A stretch of 64,000 bases of DNA, taken from contig CALZFC010000001.1 in NCBI GenBank assembly GCA_945643635.1, positions 5,037,501-5,101,500 on the forward strand. The letters run 5' to 3'. Below are positions 24,044 to 34,669 of this stretch, piece after piece. This stretch comes from Allodiplogaster sudhausi (lineage: Eukaryota; Nematoda; Chromadorea; Rhabditida; Diplogasteridae). Numbering within the stretch: the first letter of the stretch is position 1; every line of letters begins with the position of its first letter. The position numbers were made by a program, and so were the translations under genes. The notes under the pieces were generated by a model. It made no database searches and was not told the origin of the DNA. It worked only from the letters and a program-made list of their open reading frames with translations.

Positions 24044-25662
24044 TTAGAAAACACCGGCTCGTCTAAAATACCGATCATATCGACTTGCCTGGACTCGCAT
24101 GCATCTGATAAAGAAGATGACGATAACTGGGTCGATAATTGGGAAGATAACGGTGAGCCGGATGAGTACAGTGCCCGTGTTGCCAAGATTTACGCGTGGA
24201 AGAAGGATTTTGTTGATAGTTGTATTCAGGAAAATGCTCTCGAAAATGCTAGGGAAAACAATCTGTGTTATTTGGAACATTGTCCAACTTGTCAATGGAG
24301 CTAATACAACTACGACTGCTGGGAGATATGAAAAGACTGTCGGAATGAATGTCTGAAAAGCAGGCGCTGCGTTGTTAATGATACATTTTCCGGAATGATT
24401 AGGGTTGACGGTTTTCTCTCTCTCTTGTTTTGTGGTTACCTGAAGGAGGAGCGCCGTGAAGAGCTGTCGATGCAGCTCGCACGTCTTCTCCGACATATTG
24501 AGAGTTTTGAAGGCGTGCCGAATTCGGATGATGCAAAAGATGATGACGCCACTTGTCACTGACAGCACAAAATAGAGTAGAATAAAGAGAAGGAACGAGA
24601 GAAAAAAACATATGGAAAAATGAAAACAAACCCATCGCCATTAAGTTGTTCACTGCGAGCACTACCAGGTTTGATGTGTTCAGCACAAGGTCTCCGTTAG
24701 CATTGGGTATCTTGAAAGCAGGAGATAGAATATGGTACAATTGGAAAGAACGTACTTACTTTTAGAAGGATTGCAAAATAAGTGTGACGAAAGATGTCCA
24801 AGTCGTACTGCTCTTTTAGTGGAAGTTTGGCAAATGTCTGAATGGTGTATGATTAAAATGTGTTCCAACAGATTCTTTGATTTTTAGTTGGTGAAGAAGT
24901 GATAAAATAATACTTATTCCGATCTATGATGATTGCATAGATACTACTACGTGAAAACGGAACAACCTCTTCAGCATATGGCGTCCTCTCGCAGGCGACA
25001 TTGGTAAGCAGTGTAATAGGAGCATTGAATTCGAGCGCGCCGGCTCCAATCAGCGTGCAAACCTTCCAGAGGCGAACGCAGCTTAACCATCGTAGCCAGG
25101 CTGGTCTAGATTAAAAAGATATAATCTTCTACTTCTATATACATTTGTTTTGCAAGTTTTACTAACTATAGTTTTTATCAATATAAAAGGAATTGGCACC
25201 CGCAAATTGCGTTGTATCGGTAGAGAAAGTGGAGCGCAAGCAGACTGTATGTCTGGTAGAAGAGGAATAGGAAGACCATGTATGCCACTTTACCACCAGA
25301 GTACGGTAGTCGAGGAGCGAGTTCGGAGAAGAAAATGGCACTGTTCTCAACCATGTACATTATCTAGGAGCTTTCAAAGTTTTGACTGCAAAGAGCTCAA
25401 ACATTTGTCTAGTACATTTATGTACATACACAAGTGCAACATATATTTTTCTAATAAAAACTTATGATCTTACCGTTCTAATGATAACATGTCCGAGTGC
25501 GACAATCATGTTTGAGATGGAGAAAGCGAGCAGCAAAAACCGGTAGTTGCCGATGCTAGCGCGCGCCGGAGACTGGAGAGTCAGGGAGGCCAACAGGCCG
25601 TTCGTGTAGATTGCTAGAGCGGTAGCCGTGATTGTCAAGGCCTCTTCTAATGGACGCAACAT
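24044..25662 (-). CDS. Str-type seven-transmembrane chemoreceptor, best-preserved cluster copy
   Basis: Exons on the minus strand: 25662-25474 (TM1-2, NGLLASLTLQSPAR, NMIVALGHVII), 25363-25200 (TM3, FLFLFYQTYSLLALHFLYRY), 25105-24951 (TM4, VCTLIGAGALEF), 24837-24760 (TFAKLPLKEQYDLDIF), 24710-24632 (SNLVVLAVNNLM), 24558-24440 (CIIRIRHAFKTLNMSEKT, ELHRQLFTALLLQ), 24352-24289 (TFIPTVFSYLPAVVVVLAP) and about 24198-24044 (FPIIDPVIVIFFIRC). FLYRY after TM3, LHRQLF-ALxxQ with xIPxxxxYxP before and in TM6, and the DPxxVIFF motif of TM7 match the nematode Str family (PF10326), chemosensory GPCRs of ciliated neurons. The acceptor before the last exon has lost its AG relative to its paralogues, but the 91-base region is open in frame, so it could be read through. 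Exon lengths equal those of the copy at 33054-34586. Confidence 0.75.
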
Positions 25663-27053
25663 CGTCCACCTATTAAGAGAGCCTCTCTGTTTGGATGACC
25701 ATATTTACCGTTAAGCTTAACATTTATGGAAAATCTTTCCTGTTTTCGATTCCTTGTTCAAAACTGCACAAAAAAGCCCGTGGTGATCATTTCCGAACAT
25801 TCTTATTTTAATGAATTTTATCCATTTTAAGTTTTTCAAATCTGGCTTTCGGGCAATAACTTTTTTTTTACCATTACGTCCAAAAAACCGAATCATCCAT
25901 AAGAAAGAGGAGGAAAAACTACACCTAATATGTTTCTACGAGGAAAAATCTCGATTACTTTTTTTGGGGCCTAAAATTGACTTTTTTTGTTTTTGGCCAA
26001 TTTCTGGTGTTAAAATACTCATTATTTGGACCATTAATCGGTCATATAGACAGACGTTCCGCATAATATTTACTCTACAAGAAAGAGCAGTTAAAACTGA
26101 GTCGGATACAGCTTTATCATCAAAATCTGAGGATCCTTTTTTTGGGAATATGTAATAGAATGCTGACTGTTGAAGTCGATATTGCTGAATATTTTTTGGC
26201 AAATATTTCAAATTTGTTCTTTTGAAACATTTAGCACCCTATAAAATGTATTCTATAATTCCTCGAAGTTTTTTTATGATATACCACTCAAAAGTACTCA
26301 AAAAGTCAAGTAATTTCATTTTTTTCGAGTATTGATGGTGAAATAAATGTACAAAAACCTATTCGGAGCCAATTATCAGGCCATTTATGAGCCGCAGCGC
26401 CAAAAGGGTCATATCCGTTCGAAAGAGCAGAGACTTTTGCATAGTATATCCAACGATGAAAGAGCAATACCAGTTTATGTTATTAGAAATCTTGAAATTT
26501 CGAAAAAAAAATCGACGACAGAATTCGACTATTTTGAGCTGTTCTGAGATAAATGTTACCAATGGAACTTACGTTCTGAAAACTGCGCCATAAGGTTTCT
26601 TGAGACGAGAAACATAAATTTGACGTTAATTTTCTACTTTTGAGTACCATACATGGTACTTTTGCCAGAAGAATGAAATATAATATGCAGAAAAATTTCA
26701 TTTCGATCTTGCGTACCATGGTTTGTGCTCAGAGGTGTAACGGGCCCGGGCCGGCCCGGCCCAAAATGAGGCCCAGCCCAAATTTCTAGGGCCATCTAGG
26801 GCCGGGCCGGGCCTGGCCCAACCTTGGGCCCGGCCCTGAGCCCGATTGGGCCCGTTGTTCGCAAAATTGCAAGCGAGCATGGTCATGACCAACCGAACTC
26901 TTATTGCTCCAATTGACCATACGTTATATAGCAGATCAGTAGTCAATACGACTCTCATTATGCTTCGGAATGAAATACCTTTCATCGCTATTCTAGTTTG
27001 TTGCTGGGCATTTGTATGTCGGTTTTGTTGCTTATTTTCTGATATTCAGTGAG

Positions 27054-27740
27054 ATGCGCGACACAAGTAGCTCGGAATGCGACGTGGATTCGATCTGCGA
27101 AGCTGACAAGAAGATTCTGCAGAAGATCTTTGGTGCGATGCGCTAACATTTTCTTAGCGATTTTGCTTAGTTAAGCGTTTGCTTCATTACCAAATATTTT
27201 AACTTCAGGCAAGGAGTTCGGGACAAAAGCGTGTACTAAGGAACAACTCCAAGCGGTCGTCCGTGCTCAGATCGAACAGAAGTTCTCCAAGGAGTACGCG
27301 TTCTTCCGACATAGGGAGGGAACGCAAGGTTTTTTGTTGTTTTTATATAGTTTTTATTTTTTTATTTTTTGAGAATCTCAAGGTAGATTCCGTTTTGCCT
27401 TCGAGGTAATGTGTGACTAAACGGATGAATGAGCTTCATACCGAACTTCTCGCGACGAAAGGCGCTACAGTTGTCCAACATTTGGAAGAGTACGGTGGCG
27501 CCATCTCAGCAGACTATGGCCAAAGGAAAGATGACTAGATAAGACTCGTTGTCCACATCATCCGAGAATGGTTAGTGTTGGATACAAATATTATTAAATC
27601 TTTCTATGTTTTTTTAAATCTTTCTAACAACCTAAAATGTTTTTCAATTTTTTTTTCATTTTCCCAGGAAGTATCACAGTATTCACGCGGCAATGAAGAG
27701 GTGTGACGTTTCGAGAAAGGACAGCGCCCAAGTGTGGTAG
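27054..27740 (+). CDS. Exon-like open segments of unknown identity inside the hAT element
   Basis: Open segments with splice-like borders precede the transposase domain: one beginning MRDTSSSECDVDSICEAD (ATG 27054), one after TTCAG at about 27209 (GKEFGTKACTKEQLQAVV, QKFSKEYAFFRHREG), one beginning MNELHTELLATKGATV near 27424 and one after CCCAG at about 27669 (KYHSIHAAMKRCDVSR). None resembles the BED finger or catalytic domain expected of a hAT transposase. They may be captured host exons, a separate element ORF or a decayed N-terminus. The stop-separated joins mean no single protein can be proposed. Confidence 0.35.
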
Positions 27741-28114
27741 GACATCAAGATGGCTGCCGGAAGCTTTGGCCTAATTGTAAGCCCGCAAAGCTTCCCCGAA
27801 CTGTTTATGATGATGTGTCTGACTCTGAAGATGATTGTGTTTCCGAAGTTGATACCTATTTGAATTCGCACTTTAAATTCATTGATTCTTCTGGTCTTGA
27901 TCATGATGATCCCCTTCTGGCATGGAAAGATCGTGCTAATGATTTCCCCCCGCTCTCTCGCCTTTTTATTCAGTTATATGCAATTCCCGCCTCAACCGCT
28001 GTTGCAGATCGTTCCTTTTCTGATCTCAGAAATCTTATCCCTGAGAAACGTGAAAGTCTTTCACCCGAATCCATCTTCAAATCTCTCATTGTCCGTTCTC
28101 TCTTGAAGCTCTAG
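27734..28114 (+). pseudogene. hAT transposase C-terminal dimerisation domain fragment
   Basis: A 126-codon frame whose second half is a classic hAT C-terminal (dimerisation, PF05699) block: DPLLAWKDRANDFPPLSRL, then AIPASTAVADRSFSDLR and LSPESIFKSLIVRSLL. In intact transposases this block closes the RNase-H-fold catalytic region and mediates multimerisation. The D-D-E catalytic residues would lie upstream and are not present, so this is a remnant or a protein of a truncated element. It is close to the right end of the hAT element, as in full-length relatives. Confidence 0.85.
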
Positions 28115-29340
28115 CTTAACAACTTTATGCAATACCATAACAAGTAACATCCCAGTCAATGCATATACTAGTAATTGCTTACGAAGCTTTGTGAAAGAAT
28201 TTTTTTTATATTTTTCTGCCATTTAAAGAAGATACTAATAAAATCACCACTCGGAGATATGTTGAATTTGACATGGTTAAAAAATCGGGCCGGACAGGGC
28301 CGGCCCGGGCCGGCCGGGCCCAAAATTCAAGGGCCCGAAATCTGAGGGCCGGGCCGGTCCGAGATTCTGGGCCCTAAGGGCCGGCCGGGCCCAAAAATTT
28401 GGGCCAGATTACACCTCTGTTTGTGCTCTAAAGTAGAAAATGAACTTCAAATTTATGTTTCTCGTCTCAAGAAACCTTACGGCACAGTTTTCAGAACGTA
28501 AGTTACATTGGTAACATTTATCTCAGAACAGCTCAAAATAGTCGAATTCTGTCGTCGATTTTTTTCGAAATTTCAAGATTTCTAATAACATAAACTGGTA
28601 TTGCTCTTTCATCGGTGGATATATTATGCAAAAGTCTCTGCTCTTTTGAACGGATATGACCGTTTTGGCACTGCGGCTCATAAATGGCCTGATAATTGGC
28701 TCCGAATAGGTTTTCGTACATTTATTTCACCATCAATTTTCGAAAAAAATGAAATTACTTGACTTTTTGAGTACTTTTGAGTGGTATATCATAAAAAAAC
28801 TTCGAGGAATTATAGAATACATTTTATAGGGTGCTAAATGTTTCAAAAGAACAAATTTGAAATATTTGCCAAAAAATATTCAGCAATATCGACTTCAACA
28901 GTCAGCATTCTAATACATATTCCCAAAAAAAGTATACTCAGATTTTGATGAAAAGCTGTATCCGACTCAGTTTTAACTGCTCTTTCTTGTTCTTTTAGGC
29001 CTTTAGACTAATTTCTTTTCCGAACAAAGTATATACCATTTTAAAGAGGATAAAAAATTACATCGAATGGACCACTCTGATTAACAATTGATGAAGTTTG
29101 AATGAAATTATGGTTTGCAGCCAATACCGAAAAATGCTTACCAGGGAATGGTCAGAAACCCTAAATTCCAAAAATTCTGAGTTTTTGTATACTGATTGCC
29201 CTTCATCTCAGATGTTTCGGAATGAAAAATTTTTTTTCCAATTCCTTCTAAAAAACTTTTTAAATGCATTCAAAGATAACTGTCAATCTCATTCATCTGT
29301 GAGATGACCACTTTAATTTATACTAATACAAAGAAAACAT

Positions 29341-29405
29341 GGCCGAGTAGCGCAGTTGGGAGAACAATTTTCGATTGCTGGTTCAATACCCCTTCGGCAC
29401 GAACT
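29341..29405 (+). other. tRNA-derived sequence in arm C
   Basis: GGCCGAGTAGCGCAGTTGG includes a perfect A-box-like TAGCGCAGTTGG, and GGTTCAATACCCC further on resembles a B-box. The ends GGCCGAG and CTTCGGC could pair as an acceptor stem. The anticodon arm is missing or deleted, so this is a tRNA pseudogene or SINE head and not a working tRNA. A longer version lies inverted at 30354-30430. Confidence 0.6.
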
Positions 29406-29520
29406 GCTTAGCTGATTTTAACAAAGCACTTTTAAGGTAATAGAGTGTTTTTATATATTGTCTGCGCTTATCAGTTTGATTTCATTTGTGAATTGCAAGG
29501 AACGAAAAAAAAATTTTTGC

Positions 29521-29859
29521 TGTGGGCTTTTTGCATGAAAGTATATAATAAATGTATGTCGAGCGGTTGAGCCATGCCCGTGGTTCCGCTTGGAATCGTA
29601 ATGATGTAGAGGTCCTTCGTCGGTGGAAGAATGTCCTTCAAATTACTGTTGTTCTTCCACAGTGTCCAGGAATCAAGGGCAATCAGTGAATTCGGAGGCA
29701 GCTCCTTGGCGAGGCATTCTTTATCCCATTGCTCGAGCTACGTTCTGCCCATGATGTGGCTTCGCCCACAGGTTATGACCAGATAGGGAGCAAAGAAGAC
29801 CTTTTTCTTTGCCGGAAAGGACCCTTTTGGCTCGGGCAGAACAAAGAAAAGGCGTTGGC
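29521..29859 (-). pseudogene. pogo/Tc1-like DDE transposase fragment with in-frame stop
   Basis: The minus-strand frame reads LPEPKGSFPAKKKVFFAPY, VITCGRSHIMGRT, a TAG stop at 29740-29738, then LPPNSLIALDSWTLWKNNS and IITIPSGTTGMAQPLDI. The LDSW block and the IPxGTTxxxQPLD block are the second Asp and the following conserved segment of DDE (DDE_1/pogo-type) transposases common in nematode genomes. Only the middle of the catalytic domain remains, its 5' side abutting a hAT terminus at about 29905. It is dead because of the stop and truncation. Confidence 0.7.
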
Positions 29860-29904
29860 AGAAGTGCCCATCCGCGAACACTCTGGGGAGAATGGTGCAG
29901 GAGC

Positions 29905-30035
29905 AGAGGTGTCAACGGCCCGGCCCGGCCCAACTTCCCAGGGCCCCGGGCCGGGCCGGGCCGGGCCCAAAAAAGTTGGGCCGGCCCGCAGGGCCCGTTT
30001 GGGCCCGATTAGCACACGATGTCGTCCAGTCAAGA
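29905..30035 (+). mobile_element. Lone hAT terminus
   Basis: CAGAGGTGTCAACGGCCCGG followed by GGCCGGGCC-rich subterminal DNA is the same type of end as that of the complete element at 26730, but no second end with a matching 8-bp duplication was found within this loop. Probably a solo or truncated copy. Confidence 0.65.
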
Positions 30036-30353
30036 CGACTGGTAGCACTTTTAAGTGCAAAAGTGGCAGCAGGAGTGGGTCGTTCCGCGACCGACTGAAC
30101 AATTCTCTCTATCTTCTTTTCGCCACGGAATTGTTTAAAATTAAATTTCTGAAAGCAAATAAATTAGATACTTTTTTAACTTATTGCATACATAGCTGTA
30201 TACATACATACATGCATACACACATACATACATACATGCAAAAAGCCCAAACCAAAAAAACTTTTCACAATTGAAATCAAACTGATTAGCGCAGACAATA
30301 TATAAAAATACTCTATTACCTTAAAAGTGCTTTGTTAAAATCAGCAAAACAGT

Positions 30354-30430
30354 TCGTGCCGAAGGAGTATTGAACCTGCAATCGAAAATAGTTGGGTAGA
30401 GGCGCAACCAACTGCGCTACTCGGCCATGT
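30354..30430 (-). other. tRNA-derived sequence in arm C' (fuller copy)
   Basis: On the minus strand, GGCCGAGTAGCGCAGTTGG, GTTGCGC and GCAGGTTCAATACTCC, closing with TTCGGC, give an A-box, a D-arm (GCGC...GCGC), a B-box-like T-arm and a partly pairing acceptor stem over about 70 bases. The anticodon stem does not fold well. It is a tRNA pseudogene or SINE head, inverted relative to 29341-29405. Confidence 0.65.
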
Positions 30431-31084
30431 TATCTTTGTATTAGCAGAAATTAAAGTGGTCATCTCACAGATGAATGAGATTGTCAGTTATCTTTGAATG
30501 CTTTTAAAAAGATTTCTAGAAGGATTTGGAAAAAAAATTTTCATTTCGAAAAATCTGAGATAAAGGGCAATCAGTATGCAAAAACTCAGAATTTTTGTAA
30601 TTTAGGGTTTCTGACCATTCCCTGGTTAGAAACCAATATTCAAATGCAGATACCCAAAAAAAGTAATCGAGATTTTTCCTCGTAGAAACATATTAGGTGT
30701 AGTTTTTCCTCCTCTTTCTTATGGATGATTCGGTTTTTTGGACGTAATGGTAAAAAAAAAAGTTATTGCCCGAAAACCAGATTTGAAAAACTTAAAATGG
30801 ATAAAATTCATAAAAATAAAAATGTTCGGAAATGATCACCAAGGACTTTTTTGTGCAGTTTTGAACAAGGAATCGAAAACTGGAAAGATTTTCCAGAAAT
30901 GTTAAGTTTAACGGTAAATATGGTCATCCAAAGTTCTTGAACATTTCGACTTATATGTATCTAAGAGAAAAAAATTTTTCTAAACTTTTTGACCACCTAA
31001 ACCTTGTTATGAATTGCAGATACATCCCTCATAAAGTTTTCAAAGTAAAAGAAAACAATAAATTCACCGGGGCAGACGCTCCTT

Positions 31085-31700
31085 GATCCTTACAGAGAGG
31101 CTCTCTTAAAGGAGACCATAAGGGAAAAACTCCCAACACGATTTCCCTGAAATAGTGCAACTGCTCCTTGCCTCTCTCCACAGAAACTTGTGGTTTGAAC
31201 CACGGACAAGTCAGCCTACGTGTTATGAAAAACCCGGCCAATGTTGGTTGCGCAAACCATATGTATGCGATTTACGAGCAGCAGCTTAATGGCCCTGTCG
31301 GCCACAGCGTAGCCTTATCAAAATTTTTTTGAAAATGGCGCGAACATAAATATTCGCGAATTCAAAGTAGAAAATACTCCTAATTTCCTCACAGCAGAGA
31401 GATTTTTGTGACTTTGGAACACTTGCAAACGACTTTTCTAGCTCAGCCCGACAAAATAAAGCGAAAAAAAACAAGACACTATTTATTCGCTTAAGATCTC
31501 CTTTAAATACTGTGCCTACCATATCGTATGTACAAAAAAATGATAAGAGAGCGAGTCTGAGGATGGTCGGTCAGAGGATAAATGCCTCCTTTACGACACG
31601 CGACAACATTGAACATAGCATAGTCAGTGGGAAAGTGATTCATGTGAATAATAACAATTTTCTTTGTTTCTTAAAGGATCAAACTCGATTTCCCTAAACA
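31085..31700. repeat. Dispersed repeat family, copy 2
   Basis: Colinear with 34670-35250 (GGAGAxCATAAGGGAAAAACTC, ACAGAAACTTGTGG, AAAACCCGGCCAATG, GCAGAGAGATTTTTGTGACTT) and, from AACCCGGCC onward, with 8550-8870. It lies just outside the nested inverted repeats. The reading frames in it are open on one strand only in pieces and match no family. Confidence 0.65.
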
Positions 31701-32048
31701 AACAGTGACGCTAGTTACATATATAGATACTTTTTCACACCGCGAGAAACCAATGGAATTAGTCTGGGAGTCTAAAAACGCCATTTTGGCGGGCTGCGCG
31801 AGATTAAAATTAAACAGCTCGATGAGACTTCTTGAGTGGGCCGCACATTCGCACTCGTTCTTTCGCGCACAATGAAGCAATATTTGGCAATTTATGTCAT
31901 AGATATAGAAGATATTAGCTTAGAAAGCTGTCCTAGTAGAACGTTACCTTTATTTAGATTCGCAATGTAAACAGTTCATAATAAAATAAATAAATAAAAT
32001 AATACTAAAGAAAAAATGAAAATACATTTTAAAACTATTCTAGACATA

Positions 32049-32135
32049 AACTATATCGGACTAATGATTGCATGGCCGAAGGATCATTTTTGAAATGGAG
32101 AATATGACGAGCTGCAGCTGGTATACCGATTAAAC
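32049..32135 (-). pseudogene. Relic of Str-type receptor exon 1
   Basis: CTAATGATTGCATGGCCGA and ATCATTTTTGAAATGGAGAA align with the end of exon 1 in the other copies (CTAATGATAACATGTCCGA, ATCATGTTTGAGATGGAGAA). Frame and splice site are lost and no other exon is nearby. It is a leftover of a fourth cluster member, which shows local duplication and loss. Confidence 0.65.
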
Positions 32136-32390
32136 AAACAGCGACGTTAGTTAGATCAAGACATTCTAGTAGAAACGTGCATACATGTAATCTATATAGA
32201 AGAATTTCGAAATAGAAAATCAATATATAAATATATATATATGTATGTATATATAGTATATATATTGTAAGGACAAGTCTCAACGTACCGAGATTCTTTT
32301 ATTCAGCCATATTGATTTATCACATTTCATTTGTCTTATTGAATACATCTGTACCGCAGCAAATTGTCAAATTATTTTAAAAAAGTGAAA

Positions 32391-32826
32391 TACCGTATTT
32401 TCTCTATTAGTACCCCCGGGGGTACTATTTTTCAATACCTTTGCGGGGGAGGGGCTCTATTAGAGGGAGGGGTACTATTTTTCAATGTGAGACACTAAAA
32501 GTTTAATAACAACATTTTATTCTTTAAAAAAAAGAATTGTTGGTCGAATTTAATGGAATCATCACTGGAATATCAATTTAACAACAGATTTTTCATGAAT
32601 TTGCCATCAGTTCATTGATGAGAGCTCCCAATGCTTCCAGGATCCGTTCGCGGTTCATCTAGAGTTGAGGTACTAGACTGTTGGGGGGGGGGTACTATTA
32701 GAGGGGGGGGGGGTTCTACTAGTAGGAGGGGTTCTATTTTTCAATGGCATTTTCAGAAGGGGGTACTATTAGAGGGGGGGGGGGGTTCTAATAAAGGGGG
32801 GGGGTACTAATTGAGAAAATATGGTA
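32391..32826. mobile_element. G-rich TA-flanked MITE, copy A
   Basis: Begins TACCGTATTTTCTCTATTAG and ends with the inverted TGAGAAAATATGGTA. Subterminal regions hold repeated GGTACTATT and GGTTCTA motifs with G runs of 7 to 12. The same element occurs at 49451-49883 (opposite orientation) and 56894-57326. TA at both edges fits a 2-bp TA target duplication. No transposase. Confidence 0.85.
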
Positions 32827-33053
32827 TCATATGCAATATCAAAATGGCTAATTCAGACGAATGAATATAAATATGTATATTGTATAATATTGAGTCAGTG
32901 ATAATAATCATTATAATTACACGAGAGTAATACTCCGTGTCGAGAATGCTGACTCAGCTGTTTGCCTTGTGTTACTCGATTGAGCATTAAAGAATTCGAA
33001 GAGAAACAACATTCGGGCGGCGACCTGATATATTATTCACATTTTTAAAAGAA

Positions 33054-34586
33054 CTAAAATGCTTTAACAATGCCCTCCTTGTAAAAACTGTCTCGTTTAA
33101 AACACCGATCATATGGTCTCGCCTGGACTCGCAGACATCTGACAAAGAAAATCACGATAAGAGGGTCGGTGATCGGGAACATAAAGGACCCGGACGAGTA
33201 GAGTGCCCATGTTGCCAAGATTTACGCCTGAAAGAAGGATGTATGCATGCAATTAGCAGTCTATAAAAATGTCACGTATTTTCAAACCTGTGAATGGAAC
33301 CAATGCAATCACGAGTAATGGGAAATATGAAAAGACGGTCGGAATGAGGGTCTGAAAATCAGGCCATGTTAATGATAATTTGTCGGGGTTGATTTTTGGA
33401 TTGACGGTTTTTTTCCGTCTATTTTTGTAGTTACCTGAATGACGAGCGCCGTGAAGAGCTGCCGATGCAGCTCGCGCGTCCGCTCCGACATGTGGAACGT
33501 TTTGAAGGCGTGCCGAATTCGGATGATGCAAAAGATGATGGCGCCGAAGGTGACTGTGCACAAAATAGAGTAGTTTAAAGATAGGGAACGAAAAAAAAAC
33601 TTATGGCAAATGAAAACAAACACATCATGGTTGAGCTGCTCCCTGCGAACACAAGCAGGTTCGACGTGTTTAGCACAAGGTCTCCGTCGGCGTTGGGAAT
33701 CTTGAAAACAGAAGATTTGTAGAACGCGGGAAATGTGGTATAATTGAAAGGAAACAGTTTACTTTTACAAGGACGGCATAATATGTGTGACAAAAGACGT
33801 CAAAGTCGTATTGCTCTTTTACTGGAAGCTTGGCGAATGTCTAAACGGTGTTACATATAATATATTCATGTACGTGAAAATGGAGAGCCACCTCTTCAGC
33901 ATATGACGTCTTCTCGCAGGCAACACTGCTGAGCACGGTGAAAGGAACATTGAATGCGAACGCGCCGGCTCCAATCAGCGCGCAAGCCTTCCAGAGGCGA
34001 ATGCTGCTTGCCCATTGTAACCAGGTTGGGCTATATCAAAATGAAAAAAAAAATACATTTTCAGTTATCTACATGACGTTTTGCAAAAAAAAAATTTTAT
34101 GAACAGTAGTCACTCGCAAATGGAGTTGTATCGGTAGAGAAAGTGGAGCGCGAGCAGACTGAAGGTCTGGTAGAAGAGAAATACGAAGATCGTACATGCC
34201 ACTTTACCGCCAGAATACGGTAGTCGAGGTGCGAGTTCGGAGAAGAAAAGGACACTGTTCTCTGCCAGGTATATTACCTGTAAACGTTTACAGACATTGA
34301 ATGAAAAGAGCTCAAATATTTATCTAGAAAATATGCCTTACATACATTTTAAAATAAAAAATCAGACACATTCCAGGCATAATTCAAAACTATTCCCTAC
34401 CGGTCTAATGATAACATGTCCGAGTGCGACGATCATGTTTGAGATGGAGAAAGCGAGCAGCAGAAACCCGTAGTTGCCGATGTTCGCGCGGGCAGGGGAC
34501 TGGAGAGTAAGAAAGGACAACAAGCCATTCGTGCAAATTGCTAGAGCGGTTGCCGTGATCGTCAAGGCCTCTTCTAACGGAAGCAT
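33054..34586 (-). pseudogene. Str-type chemoreceptor, nearly complete, frame broken in TM7
   Basis: Eight exons: 34586-34401 (NGLLSFLTLQSPARANIG), 34277-34114 (FFSELAPRLPY, FYQTFSLLALHFLYRY), 34030-33874 (TM4), 33840-33763 (26 residues, FAKLPVKEQYDFDVF), 33700 to about 33622 (SNLLVFAGSSS), 33553-33435 (CIIRIRHAFKTFHMSERT, ELHRQLFTALVIQ), 33351-33288 (TLIPTVFSYFPLLVIALVPF) and 33227-33054 (PITDPLIVIFFVRC). Splice sites are intact, and exons 4 and 6 (78 and 119 bases) match the gene at 24044-25662. Against that copy, exon 8 lacks two bases after the VR codons, shifting the TM7 motif out of frame unless an unusual splice corrects it. Intact members are nematode-specific chemosensory GPCRs; this one is probably a young pseudogene or a sequencing-error victim. 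Confidence 0.7.
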
Positions 34587-34669
34587 CGGCCACCTTCGAA
34601 ATACTCTGCCTATTTATACCGTATGTACAAAAATGTGAAGAGAGCCAGTCTGATGATGGTCGCCATGAG

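Larger units (their letters stand above)
26730..28419 (+). mobile_element. hAT-family DNA transposon with TIRs and 8-bp TSD
   Basis: The element starts CAGAGGTGTAACGGGCC (26730) and ends with the matching inverted TTACACCTCTG (28419), the usual hAT terminus. The 8-bp target duplication TTTGTGCT is exact at 26722-26729 and 28420-28427. Both ends carry 60-100 bases of GGGCC/GGCCC-rich subterminal DNA. The interior, 1.69 kb, encodes a hAT C-terminal dimerisation domain (27734-28114) but no complete transposase, so the copy is likely non-autonomous. It sits in the loop of the inverted repeat B/B'. Confidence 0.92.
25693..30932. mobile_element. Composite of nested inverted repeats (A-B-hAT-B'-C-core-C'-A')
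   Basis: Arm A (25693-25955) is the reverse complement of A' (30655-30932). Arm B (about 26110-26715) is the reverse complement of B' (28430-28985). Arm C (about 29110-29490) is the reverse complement of C' (30265-30650). Each pair is only a few percent diverged. B and B' meet at a loop split by a complete hAT element. The loop between C and C' holds a pogo-like transposase fragment and a lone hAT terminus. A and A' enclose everything. The simplest reading is palindromic elements that served repeatedly as insertion targets. The flanking TTAAGAGAGCCTCTCTG at 25672-25688 recurs inverted at 31093-31109. Confidence 0.8.

Noticed and set aside
26698..26985. 95-codon frame with GPNRAQGRAQGWARPGP
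   Set aside because: Read-through of the GGGCC-rich hAT subterminal repeats.
29729..30274. 181-codon plus frame
   Set aside because: Antisense of the pogo-like transposase fragment fused to hAT subterminal repeats and TACA microsatellite; no independent evidence.
31150..31260. GGTTCAAACC as a tRNA-like B-box in the dispersed repeat
   Set aside because: No A-box or acceptor pairing at the right distance, and the other repeat copies do not keep it.
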